This document shows, piece by piece, positions 38,201-47,023 of a stretch of DNA of 64,000 nucleotides. The DNA is from Spisula solida (taxonomy: Eukaryota > Mollusca > Bivalvia > Venerida > Mactridae): contig OX365954.1 in NCBI GenBank assembly GCA_947247005.1, positions 574,001-638,000 on the forward strand. The letters run 5' to 3'. The translations under genes were made by a program, and so were the position numbers. How positions within the stretch are numbered: the first letter of the stretch is position 1; each line of letters opens with the position of its first letter. The notes beneath the pieces are model-generated. The model made no database searches. It was not told where the DNA came from and was given only the letters and a program-made list of their open reading frames with translations.

Positions 38201-41200
38201 TAGAGTCCGATGGTAGTGGATATCTCTGATCTAAAATAGAGAAAAACACACACAAGTTAGCATCATTCTCGTAATGATTTCATTCTTCCCCTGTTAGCAT
38301 AATTCTCAGAATAATATCTTCACCAGTTAGCATCATTCTCAGAAGTTAGCATCATTCTCGTAATTATATCATTCTTCACTCGTTAGCATCATTCTCAGAA
38401 TGATATATCTTCACAAGTTAGCATCATTCTCAGAATAATATCTTCACAAGTTAGCATCATTCTCAGAAGTTAGCATCATTCTCATAATGATATCTTCACA
38501 AGTTAGCATCATTCAATGATACCTTCAGTAGTAAGCATAATTCTCAGAATAATATCTTCACTAGTTAGCATCATTCAATGATACCTTCAGTAGTTAGCAT
38601 AATTCTCAAAATAATATCTTCACAAGTTAGCATCATTCTCATAATAATATCTTCACAAGTTAGCATCATTCTCAGAATATCTATTGTTATTACTACCAGC
38701 TAAAGTTTGAGTAAAATCTAACAGATCATATCAAAAAGCATTTTCTCGTTAAATATGGATCATCCCTCGTACATGCAATCATATCTATCACTCTCATTTC
38801 TACATAAATGGGCTTACCTCGTATTGCTGACAGCTTTAATGTAAATTTATATGACTGTGCACCCACATTTCCTTTATGCAGTGTTATAGTCAAAGTACGA
38901 TCTATCGAGAAGTACGGCTGTGGCGTCCTGGATCCACACGTGTATTCCGTCTGAAATAAGTTCATATAATATCATAGCATGCATTAAAGTATGATTTAAA
39001 TTAAATCATGCACTGACCACAGACTCTGGCATTGTGATGAACTTTGTTAACTTGACAAAACAAGATGATAAATTACCTGGGTGGAACTGGTTGGTAATGT
39101 GGGTGTACTGGTTGGTAACCTGGGTGTAATGGCTGGTAACCTGGGTGTAATGGTCGGTAACCTGGGTAGAACTGGTTTGTAACCTGGGTGGAACTGGTTG
39201 GTAACCTTGATGAACTGGTTGGTAACCTGGGTGTACTGGAGGGTAACCTGGGTGGAACTGGTTGGTAACCTGGGTGTACTGGTTGGTAACCTGGGTGTAC
39301 TGGTTGGTAACCTGGGTGTACTGGTTGGTAACCTGGGTGGAACTGGTCGGTAACCTTGGTGTAACTGGTCGGTAACCTGGGTGGAACTGGTTGTTAACCT
39401 GGATGCACTGGTAGGTAACCTGGATGAACTGGTTGGTAACCTGGATGAACTGGTTGGTAACTGGGGTGCACTGGTTGGTAACCTGGGTGGAACTGGTGGG
39501 TAACCTGGATGCACTGGTTGGTAACCTGGGTGAAACTGGAGGGTAACCTGGTGGAACTGGTTGGTAAGCTGGATGGAACTAGTCAGTAACCTTGGTGTAA
39601 CTGGTCCGTAACCTGGGTGGAACTGGTTGGTAACCTGGGGGGACTTGTGGGTAATCTGGGGGGAACTGGTGGGTAACCTGGGTGGAACTGGTTGGTAACC
39701 TGGGTGGAATGGCTGGTAACCTGGGTGTAATGGTCGGTAACCTGGGTAGAACTGGTTTGTAACCTGGGTGGAACTGGTTGGTAACCTTGATGAACTGGTT
39801 GGTAACCTGGGTGTACTGGAGGGTAACCTGGGTGGAACTGGTTGGTAACCTGGGTGTACTGGTTGGTAACCTGGGTGTACTGGTTGGTAACCTGGGTGTA
39901 CTGGTTGGTAACCTGGGTGGAACTGGTCGGTAACCTTGGTGTAACTGGTCGGTAACCTGGGTGGAACTGGTTGTTAACCTGGATGCACTGGTAGGTAACC
40001 TGGATGAACTGGTTGGTAACCTGGATGAACTGGTTGGTAACTGGGGTGCACTGGTTGGTAACCTGGGTGGAACTGGTGGGTAACCTGGATGCACTGGTTG
40101 GTAACCTGGGTGAAACTGGAGGGTAACCTGGTGGAACTGGTTGGTAAGCTGGATGGAACTAGTGGGTAACCTTGGTGTAACTGGTCCGTAACCTGGGTGG
40201 AACTGGTTGGTAACCTGGGGGGACTTGTGGGTAATCTGGGGGGAACTGGTGGGTAACCTGGGTGGAACTGGTTGGTAACCTGGGTGGAACTGGTTGGTAA
40301 CCTGGGTGTACTGGTTGGTAACCTGGATGCACTGGTTGGTAACCTGGATGGAATTGGTTGGTAACCTGGGTGGAACTGCTCGGTAACCTTTGGTGGAACT
40401 GGTTGTTAACCTGGATGAACTGGTAGGTAACCTGGATGCACTGGTTGGTAACCTTGATGAACTGGTTGGTAACCTGGGTGTGCTGGTTGGTAACCTGGGT
40501 GCAATGGTTGGTAACCTGGGCGGAACTGCTTGGTAACCTGGGTGGAACTGGTGGGTAACCTTTGGTGGAACTGGTTGTTAACCTGGATGCACTGGTTGGT
40601 AACCTTTGGTGGAACTGGTTGTTAACCTGGATGCACTGGTAGGTAACCTGGATGAACTAGTTGGTAACCTTGATGAACTGGTTGGTAACTGGGGTGCACT
40701 GGTAGGTAACCTGGATGAACTAGTTGGTAACCTGGGTGAAACTGTAGGGTAACCTGGGTGAAACTGGTGGGTAACCTGGGTGAAACTGGTGGGTAACCTG
40801 GGTGAAACTGGTGGGTAACCTGGATGAACTAGTTGGTAACCTGGGTGAAACTGGAGGATAACCTTGGTGTAACTGGTTGGTAAGCTGGATGGAACTGGTG
40901 GGTAACCTTGGTGTAACTGGTGGGTAACCTGTGTGGAACTGGTTGGTAACCTGGGGGGACTTGTGGGTAACCTGGGTGGAACTGGTGGTCCTGGATGCAT
41001 TGAATGCTACATAAATTGAAATACTGTTGAAAGATGGAACAATGGATATACCGTAGATGGATAAAGCTAGAATTATACAAACAAAGTAACACTATCTTAC
41101 CATTTGTCCATTAGCACTTCCTGTTATGTAAAGACTAACAGCACAATCATTCATCAGAAAACTCGTAAATTCCACCTTCACTGTTGATCTAGTGTCTGAG

Positions 41201-43049
41201 GTTTGAAAGTTCAGCGTACATCCACCCTGCAACATATATAACTTTAATTAATATACATGTAATGACAGAGCTTCATTATGATTGATAGGTATCACACTAT
41301 AATTATGACTATAAATACGTACAGTACAAATGCTGTAGAGCAATGCCCTTTGGTAGATGTAAACATTTACTGTTGTTTAGAGGTTGTTGCTCCACAGAGG
41401 TTAAATTAATAATAAATACCGACTCAGGGAAATTTTGAAGATGTTGTTCAAGAGGTTGTTGCTCTAGAGAGGTTGTACTGTAGTGTACTGGCAAATACAA
41501 ATGACATTCATAGAAAGGCATAGATGGCTTAACAAGTTTTAATCAAAATGATAGCAATTATAATTTATTTAAAGCCACATTAGGCCTTAAACGGCTATTT
41601 TCAAAAAGCAATAACTTGGTAACCTATTTGAATAGCCATGTATTTTGAGCACTTTAGTTGAGTCCCAAAGGTGGAAAACACAATGAGATTGAAGAAAACG
41701 AAATAACTTTCATTTGTGCAGGAAAGTTCTTTCTTTCTATAGCAACTGATCCGGATTTTTGGATTATGCGGGAACTGTAGGACCCCTGTTTATAGCATTG
41801 TAAATGGCCAGAGAAATGTAGATAATTTACCTGTGTGGACGATGATGTGTCTGTTGTCTTACCATGGACTGTGACCACTTGATCTCTCTGGATGTCCTGT
41901 ACACCAATATAACCACAGTCCAAGCTGGTGTCCATATAGTCTACAAATGGAAGCATCCCGTAAGTCATATTGGCAAATAATACATTTATATGAGGGTTGT
42001 CCAGAAAGTTTTGGGACTAGTGTGACAGACCATGAGTGCCGTGATATTTTTATTTCTTGATGTTTTTTCAATGAAATTTTCTAAAGCTGTAGCAGGGGTT
42101 CCATTTGGCTTGGGAATAGGGGGTTTTGACCCTTGAAATGTCCAAAAAGCCATATTTTGACCCCAAGATTTTGGTTTGAAGGGTCATTTTCTCTTAAAAT
42201 CATGGGTATTTTGTCTATAAAATGGTAAAATTAAATAAAAAGTATCAAAATGACCCTTCATATTCAGAAGCTAGTGGAACCCCTGTGTAGCTACATGTAT
42301 CATCTGTTTATTAGATATAAAACATACTAATATTCCATAATGACTATTTTTCCTGAGTTTTTCTGGACACCCCTCATACTATAGTTTAACCTGTCTGAAG
42401 CAGCCAGTTAAGTGATACATCAATTGCTGCATAAATCAGATGTCTGTTTAATACAGATGTATTTAATGTACTCAACAAATGTCTCACTGGCTGTTATCTT
42501 ATATAGCTGGATGCTTAGGACAGGTGGTTGTTATATTAAGTGATGTGTCCACTAACTTATCATTATATATATGTATGTATTGCAGGTAGCAGTCATCCTT
42601 TAGATCAATAAAGTCGTGTCGAATAAAGGAAAGCGTTGATACACATTTATGAGTATAACAGTAACCTTGTCGTTTACAATTGCTAATATTTTTCGAATCT
42701 CTCGCGCACAAAACGTAAAACTTTTTGGCAAGCATTTATCCACTTACATAGATTTGATGCATATGCAACCTAATATATTTGCCTAATTCATTTTAATGTT
42801 ACAGATATGTTATGCCTTATGGGAGTCAGTAAGTGGATGTATCAAAATGTGCCCTTCTGATTAAAGATTTAAAATTTAGTTTAAACACAGAAAGAGGACA
42901 AACTGTGAGCTTGGTGCAGCACTGGATGACATAAAATATCTTAGAAAAGCATTATACATACACACATCTTTTGCTGAGGTCACCTCAAACAACAGCAGTA
43001 ACACTGTTATCACCATAGCAACTGTATCCATGACTTTACAACCCATCAT
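30775..43049 (-). CDS. CUB-domain single-pass receptor-like protein with ~850-aa cytoplasmic tail (seven exons, 1039 aa)
   Basis: Coding exons, 5' to 3' on the minus strand: 43049-42962, 41940-41831, 41226-41101, 38950-38818, 38230-37145, 34957-34850, 32243-30775. All introns are GT-AG and the phases give one 3120-nt frame. Order: signal peptide (about 1-26, AMVITVLLLLFEVTSA); one CUB domain (about 38-152) with the four expected cysteines C38, C69, C94 and C113; transmembrane helix (about 166-192) followed by CCFRKYR; then a basic, Ser/Pro-rich tail. The tail shows PPPAPPPPP (270-278), paired SFSSDE motifs, three TQT motifs (about 644, 653 and 683, LC8-like), a QGMPQGQPM coding repeat (about 834-860), YxN motifs at Tyr978, Tyr988 and Tyr1033 (Grb2 SH2-like), and C-terminal ESIV (class I PDZ-ligand form). 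Ligand and function are unknown; a signalling or adhesion receptor is inference. Confidence 0.9.
32538..32684. repeat. Long palindrome in receptor intron 6
   Basis: The left arm begins AGAGAAACTCGGGTCACTGT and carries GATATCGTCCGGG; the right arm returns CCCGGACGATATC and ends ACAGTGACCCGAGTTTCTAT. Arms are about 65 bp with a short GC-rich loop. It is much more GC-rich than its surroundings. TTTATCATGCAAC just to the right (about 32685) is matched in inverse at about 33887 (GTTGCATGATAAA), so the palindrome may sit at one end of a ~1.2-kb element. Confidence 0.7.
34632..34798. mobile_element. MITE (CTGCAAA ends), relative of 12504-12694
   Basis: Left end CTGCAAACCCATTTACTTTC, right end TTTTTTGGTTTACAG, with TTCGCG words between. 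The left flank is TA and the right is TT (degraded). It lies 52 bp from receptor exon 6. Confidence 0.55.
34850..34957 (-). CDS. CUB receptor exon 6
   Basis: Acceptor ATTACAG|GTCGTGG, donor CTTCCAC|GTAAGT in complement. Codes for residues 515-550 (FSHRRGRSMDQLDSRP, then SMYGSVEDLEYLP). It has no ATG-led frame of its own but is held in phase (1,1) by both neighbours. Confidence 0.9.
35568..35852 (+). mobile_element. tRNA-derived SINE, family 1, in receptor intron 5
   Basis: The head is tRNA-like: GTCCGCTTAGCTCAATCCGT (box A region) and GGTTCAAATCC (box B). The body has GCACGTTAAAGAACCAAGGA and GCTAGGGTAACGCACC; the tail is AATAAATAATTATAAT. The acceptor stem has mismatches, so it is not a functional tRNA gene. 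Confidence 0.75.
36051..37062. mobile_element. Mariner-like deletion derivative (1012 bp) in receptor intron 5
   Basis: Perfect terminal inverted repeats of about 28 bp: left CGTGGGACGTTCAAAAATAA, right TTATTTTTGAACGTCCCACG. TA lies on both sides (36049-36050, 37063-37064). The flanks rejoin to ATTTATATATTCAA, which is the uninterrupted repeat at the window start, so the insertion boundary is exact. Confidence 0.85.
36498..36812 (+). pseudogene. N-terminal part of a mariner-type transposase (no catalytic domain)
   Basis: 104 codons. FLKWHKRFSDN resembles the helix-turn-helix of mariner transposases (family pattern EWHKRF). It is followed by TSANETFAKYQRLMV and ILTNVLHEWFSV, which fit the second DNA-binding helix region. 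The frame stops before any DDE/D catalytic triad, and the remaining 250 bp to the terminal repeat cannot hold one. This is therefore an internally deleted copy that would depend on a transposase from elsewhere. A 69-codon frame just before it (36218-36427) is unassigned. Confidence 0.55.
37145..38230 (-). CDS. CUB receptor exon 5 (transmembrane segment and tail N-terminal half)
   Basis: Acceptor CTATTTTAG|ATCAGAG, donor AATTCAG|GTATGT in complement. Codes for residues 153-514: a short stalk, the membrane helix GVGLVIGIVGGVFGVIFIV, juxtamembrane CVGICCFRKYR (possible palmitoylation cysteines), poly-proline, and SSFSSDEL / RSFSSDEV. The upstream ATG in this frame lies in the intron and is not the start. 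Confidence 0.93.
38264..38695. repeat. Irregular tandem repeat in receptor intron 4
   Basis: About 13 copies of AGTTAGCATCATTCTCAGAA alternating with TAATATCTTCACA, with variable spacing (about 16-45 bp). It fills almost the whole intron. Confidence 0.85.
38818..38950 (-). CDS. CUB receptor exon 4 (CUB C-terminal half)
   Basis: Acceptor CTTATTTCAG|ACGG, donor ATACGAG|GTAAGC in complement. Codes for residues 109-152: TEYTCGSRTPQPYFSIDRTL with CUB Cys113, then the last beta strands. Confidence 0.92.
39060..40992. repeat. 21/22-bp minisatellite with 580-bp higher-order repeat in receptor intron 3
   Basis: Units GGTAACCTGGGTGGAACTGG + TT (22 bp) or GGTAACCTGGGTGTACTGGTT (21 bp). A block of about 450 bp at 39130-39580 recurs almost unchanged at 39710-40160, a 580-bp shift. 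The 21-bp units keep frame on the minus strand, giving long Pro/Thr-rich open frames (RLPTSTP periods). These are artefacts of the repeat: they lie inside an intron, and the 22-bp units shift the frame. Confidence 0.95.
41101..41226 (-). CDS. CUB receptor exon 3 (CUB middle)
   Basis: Acceptor ATGTTGCAG|GGTGGA, donor CAAATG|GTAAGA in complement; phase 0 at both ends. Codes for residues 67-108 with CUB Cys69 and Cys94 (GGCTLNF, NDCAVSLYITG). Confidence 0.92.
41831..41940 (-). CDS. CUB receptor exon 2 (CUB start)
   Basis: Acceptor TTTGTAG|ACTATA, donor CACACAG|GTAAAT in complement. Codes for residues 30-66, with Cys38 and Gly39 starting the CUB fold (LDCGYIGVQDI). Confidence 0.9.
41991..42376. 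mobile_element. TA-flanked MITE (386 bp) in receptor intron 1
   Basis: Ends TGAGGGTTGTCCAGAAA and TTTCTGGACACCCCTCA, flanked by TA at 41989-41990 and 42377-42378. This is the terminal pattern of mariner-type miniatures. The interior has no coding frame. Confidence 0.75.
42962..43049 (-). CDS. CUB receptor exon 1 (start codon, signal peptide)
   Basis: Two adjacent ATG codons (43049 and 43046). The first starts a 29-residue segment with hydrophobic AMVITVLLLLF and a plausible signal-peptidase site after VTSA. The donor is GATGTGT|GTATGT in complement, which is the only phase that joins exon 2. A good acceptor, TGCTCTTTCAG|ACTTGTG in complement, marks the exon start at 43081, so about 32 nt of 5' UTR sit in this exon. 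Confidence 0.88.
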
Positions 43050-43109
43050 GGCTGCTTTATAAGCTGCATTCTGTCACAAGTCTGAAAGAGCAAAAGTACA
43101 AAACATTAA

Positions 43110-43437
43110 TACAAGATACATTAGTACAATGTCATTAATTGATTCCCTCCATGATAGGCCAATGACTTCCCACTTAGAGGGAAGACAGTTGTGCGATACT
43201 AGAAATTTTTGGTGCACTGCCCTAGCCTTTTTAGACGGGACTCCTTGATTCTTTAAAATGCATGGTGTGCAACACAGGTCCACACGAGACTCACCTCTAG
43301 GTTACCGACCATACTAAAGTTGGGTGGGAAACACTGAAGTGTTTCAGAAATGACCAAGTGCCCCCACCGAGAATCGAACCAGTGACCTCTTGATCAGTAG
43401 TCAAGAGCTTTATCCACTTAAGCATTGTGCCAGTTTC
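43110..43437 (-). mobile_element. tRNA-derived SINE, family 1, in the 5' UTR intron
   Basis: On the minus strand: box A-like GCTTAAGTGGATAAAGC, box B GGTTCGATTC, then CACTTCAGTGTTTCCCACCC and a core TTTTAAAGAATCAAGGAGTC followed by GGCTAGGGCAGTGCACC. It shares head and core with 7085-7305 and the core with 35568-35852. Confidence 0.7.
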
Positions 43438-44710
43438 AAATTTTATATATAACAACAATCCAGGATGGATGATCATGTACAGTAACTAATGGGAAGCAAA
43501 GGGGAGAATGTTAGAGACCAGTTGTAGGACTCACAACCATGACCCGGGTTCCCTCAACACTTTTATGGAGCTCAACCAACATAACTAACTGAATATCAGC
43601 ATAACATAAGTACTATTAAGGACTGAATACAACAACACAGTAAATCGGACCCCATGTGGGGCTCAAACTCATGGCTCCATAAACACTAGTTATGGTGCAT
43701 TACAAGCCGAGCGTACCAGGGGGTTTATACATCCACATCACTGGAAGAAGTCATCAATGCCTAAACATGTTAATATGTTGAATAATTGACGTTAATTCTA
43801 TCACCATAATCACTTTTTGTACCAGAGGACTACAAACGTCACGCCCTGATTAAGTTCATTAACCAACTTTAAGCACAGTGTCTACTGTGAGTGTTCTTCA
43901 ACTTCATACTGCCGACAATCAATTACTGATTATTACTGGCAGGCGCTGTATATATAAATTATAAACCACAATAATTATATATCTAACCTACACTTGATGA
44001 CTTATAAATGACCCAGTTACGAGATACCAAGTTAATACTCATTTGAAGATTTGTTATCCATTTGCGAGTGTTTTGATAATAAATGACAAATATGAAAGAT
44101 AACAACTTTACGTGACAAGTGATATCGTCTAAATATATGTTTAGATTTGTGGCCGAGTATTTCTTATATTGTCATACTCACTACTCAGTCCAAATACTTG
44201 CGCGTTTGATTCAGATCTTACATATATATATTACAATACATGAAGATCTGCGACAATCTATCACAATTTTGGATATCTACAAATATATGTTCATAAACTC
44301 ACAATTGTCTTACATAAGATTTTTTGCTATAAATAGTACGGAAGTTATCTTTTAGGTCAACAAATCACCATTGATTTATTTACAAATACACACACACATG
44401 TACTGTATAACTATATAATACACCTGCCATATTTATATAGGATACTATATATATCCATATTCTGAATAAGTAACCAGGTCTGTGGTCACCAAACCCATGA
44501 GTATAAGTTAATAAGCATGGCAGTAATAGCATTGTTTACAATATTGGCAGCATTTTTACATTTGTACTTCAAGCCAACGTGTTTTTTACTTTCATTGACA
44601 CACCTGTGTCCTACCTGTCAGGTGAGAATCGAAAGGAGATCAAAATAAAACTCGAACATGACATTAAATGGACGATCGATATCAACAAACGTTAAATATG
44701 TACAATTTAC
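43438..44710. other. Non-coding; two further tRNA-like snatches
   Basis: 'gacccgggttccctcaac' (about 43541) and, on the minus strand, GAGTTTGAGCCCCACATG (about 43650-43667) look like box B remnants. No gene recognised. The open frame at 44119-44355 has no domain. Confidence 0.3.
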
Positions 44711-44760
44711 CTGATTCAATTCGTACACTTCCCATACGACGCCATGACAGTTATTCCTAT
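44711..44760 (-). promoter_or_regulatory. Candidate 5' UTR exon end and promoter area of the CUB receptor gene
   Basis: In complement, GTGTACGAATTGAATCAG|GTAAAT is a good splice donor upstream of the acceptor at 43081. A short upstream reading frame (ATGGCGTCGTATGGG...TGA, 8 codons) would lie in this leader. This is inference from splice-site quality only. Confidence 0.3.
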
Positions 44761-45154
44761 ATTTCTATTTTTAGATATTTACCTGGACAAATAACGCGTC
44801 GGTATCCATAAAGGATATCAAAATCGTTAGTCATGTCGTTGCTATTCGGTAATGTTCGGTAAATTACGTAAAGGTAAAATAGTGCATGACGGAAATACCC
44901 GAGTTGAAACGAACGCGCATGAATTTATTCATTAAGTTTGCCCAACATGTGGGTGTCCCTGTTCTCACGCTCGAAATTTAATTGGCGTGATTAGGTCGGT
45001 CAGGTCGGCTAGGTCGCAGGGGGTGTTTGCAATTTATTTGGATGTCTTTAAAGTCGTTAGGCCTAACAGTCTTCAACAAATTAGTGATTTACTGCTAAAT
45101 TGTGACATATCTTATATTTTCGTGTCTTCTCTTGGTTTTATTAAGCTCAAACAT

Positions 45155-45350
45155 AATCCACAAGTAACTGTACATATCATTAATAAAGAGTAAACAATAT
45201 TTTTTTATAAAATTTATAATATCTTAGATAATGTAGTTTCCTGTGACATAATCAGCGTCCACTCACAGGTAACTGTATCATTAATAAAGAGTAAACAAAA
45301 ATAAAACATTATTTTTTATATAAAATTTATAGTATCTTGTTTCATAACAC
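45155..45350. repeat. Duplicated MITE half (AGTAACTGTA...AAAATTTATA)
   Basis: Two copies in tandem of a block containing ATCATTAATAAAGAGTAAAC and TATAAAATTTATA (45170-45235 and 45270-45340), related to the inverted repeat at 6218-6356. No gene from 44.8 to 46.1 kb. Confidence 0.55.
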
Positions 45351-46088
45351 GGGAAATTGACCAAAAAGTCACTGAGGTGCAGTTTGGTTTTAATAAACAT
45401 TTTATTACATCTGGTCACCTATTCTCAGAATACACAATCTATTCGCATATAAAGTGTGTCGCCCTTACATACAATACAAATATACAGTTGTATGACCTAA
45501 TTTTGTTGGTTCAAATGAGGTGACATGACCATACTAACTATATTACGGGAATTTGCAGAGATTCAAAAAGTTAAAGGCTATTTCTGTTGGCTGAAAAGGC
45601 CAAATACTCCAAAAAAACCGAGTATCGCCAATTATAGTGCTTATATTAAAGCATCATTAGGTATGCTTCATTAACCTTTATAAACATTTTAGAGTACGTT
45701 TTGTTACACTACAAATTGTGAACTTAAGGTAAGACAGTGCGTTTTTACAATTTCTTTCGTTCTGCTGTTTTTATTCCATATCCAAACTGGTGTCGCACGA
45801 AATTTAGTAAGCTACGTTACTAACATTACGTGGGTGACGCATCAATTCGAATTTGCCGATTTTGTCCAATATATTGCATATTCAAAACATGCATTACTAG
45901 TACATCATGCAAACTGGTCATCTTTTGTAGACCTCAATGATGTCATGGCGAAAAGTGCTCGAGAACCTTCGCCAACTTGTACGTATGGTTAAGAGTGTAA
46001 GCTACATAACACAGGTTTAACGTATTGTGTGTTAGGTATTCAGTTATTTCGTTATCCTACAATAGAGCTACAGTGTCAAAGATATTGC

Positions 46089-47023
46089 AGGTTAGTAAGT
46101 AAGTAAGTAAGTAACGACTTTATTTATAGTGGATAACATATTTGGCAGAGCCAATTTACAATATGGTCCACTTGATACATATGTACAATAAACAATAATA
46201 AAACAAGATTTTACAAAACATACAACAAAGTAAGGTTATGATAGGACAAAAACAATTTGAAATGAAAACAAAATAGAATAAATGTGATACATAAATATAT
46301 GAACTAATAAAAGTGTACTTTGTAGTGCCATACACTTAAGTCTGTATATGTAGGAACTTCAAATACTATGGTCAGCATTTTGAGACAGAAATTGTGGTTG
46401 GGAAAAGTGCCATTGAAGATATGATTGTTTGAACTTTGCAAGCGTTTCAGCTGAACGTATATGAATTGGTATGTTATTCCAGATTGTGGGCCCAGAGTAG
46501 CTCAAAGATTTACGAAAAAATTCTATTCTCGGTTTTGGTACCTTTAGCTCATTGTTTTGATTTGATCGAAGTTCACGATCAGATGCTTGGTTGTTGATGA
46601 ATTTTGAAGTAAGATAGTCAGGTGATTGCATATTTATTGATTTATATATTAGGATAGCTTTTTTGTAATTTACTCTTTCTGAAAATATCATCCATTTCAA
46701 TTCAGTAAACAATTCTGTTGAAGGAGCATTGAAATCCTTATCGAGGATAATTCTTGCAGCACGCTTTTGAAATTTTAGAACAGTGTTTAGTAGTTCGTCA
46801 TTGCAGTTACCCCATATGGTACAGCAATAATCAAGGTGTGGTAGAATATAGGCATTGTAGAATAACTTTCGTGAATGTAAGCTTAGGTATTGTTTTATAC
46901 GTAACAGAAGATATAAATTGGTATTACATTTTTTAATGGTCTGTTCAACTTGACATTTCCAGTTTAGGTGTTCGTCAACATGTATTCCTAATAATTTCTC
47001 ACTTGATGAGTATGATAGTGGTA
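46089..47023 (-). pseudogene. LINE A, 3' part (reverse transcriptase thumb to tail)
   Basis: Minus strand. From the insertion point it reads PLSYSSSEKLLGIHVDEHLN, then YILPHLDYCCTIWGN, RAARIILDKDFNAPSTELF and SLSYSGPTIWNNIP, ending about 46359. The 3' UTR ends AATAAAGTCGTTACTTACTT, with the TTAC tail at 46091-46112. It belongs to the CR1/L2/Jockey group and is the same family as 9899-10770. The coding frame in this piece is still open, so decay is recent. The upstream pieces are at 49277-49556 and 50243-50428. Confidence 0.9.

Noticed and set aside
39047..41000. Pro/Thr-rich open frames of 140-171 codons resembling secreted repeat proteins
   Set aside because: They are translations of the 21/22-bp intronic minisatellite, with no signal peptide and frame shifts at unit changes.
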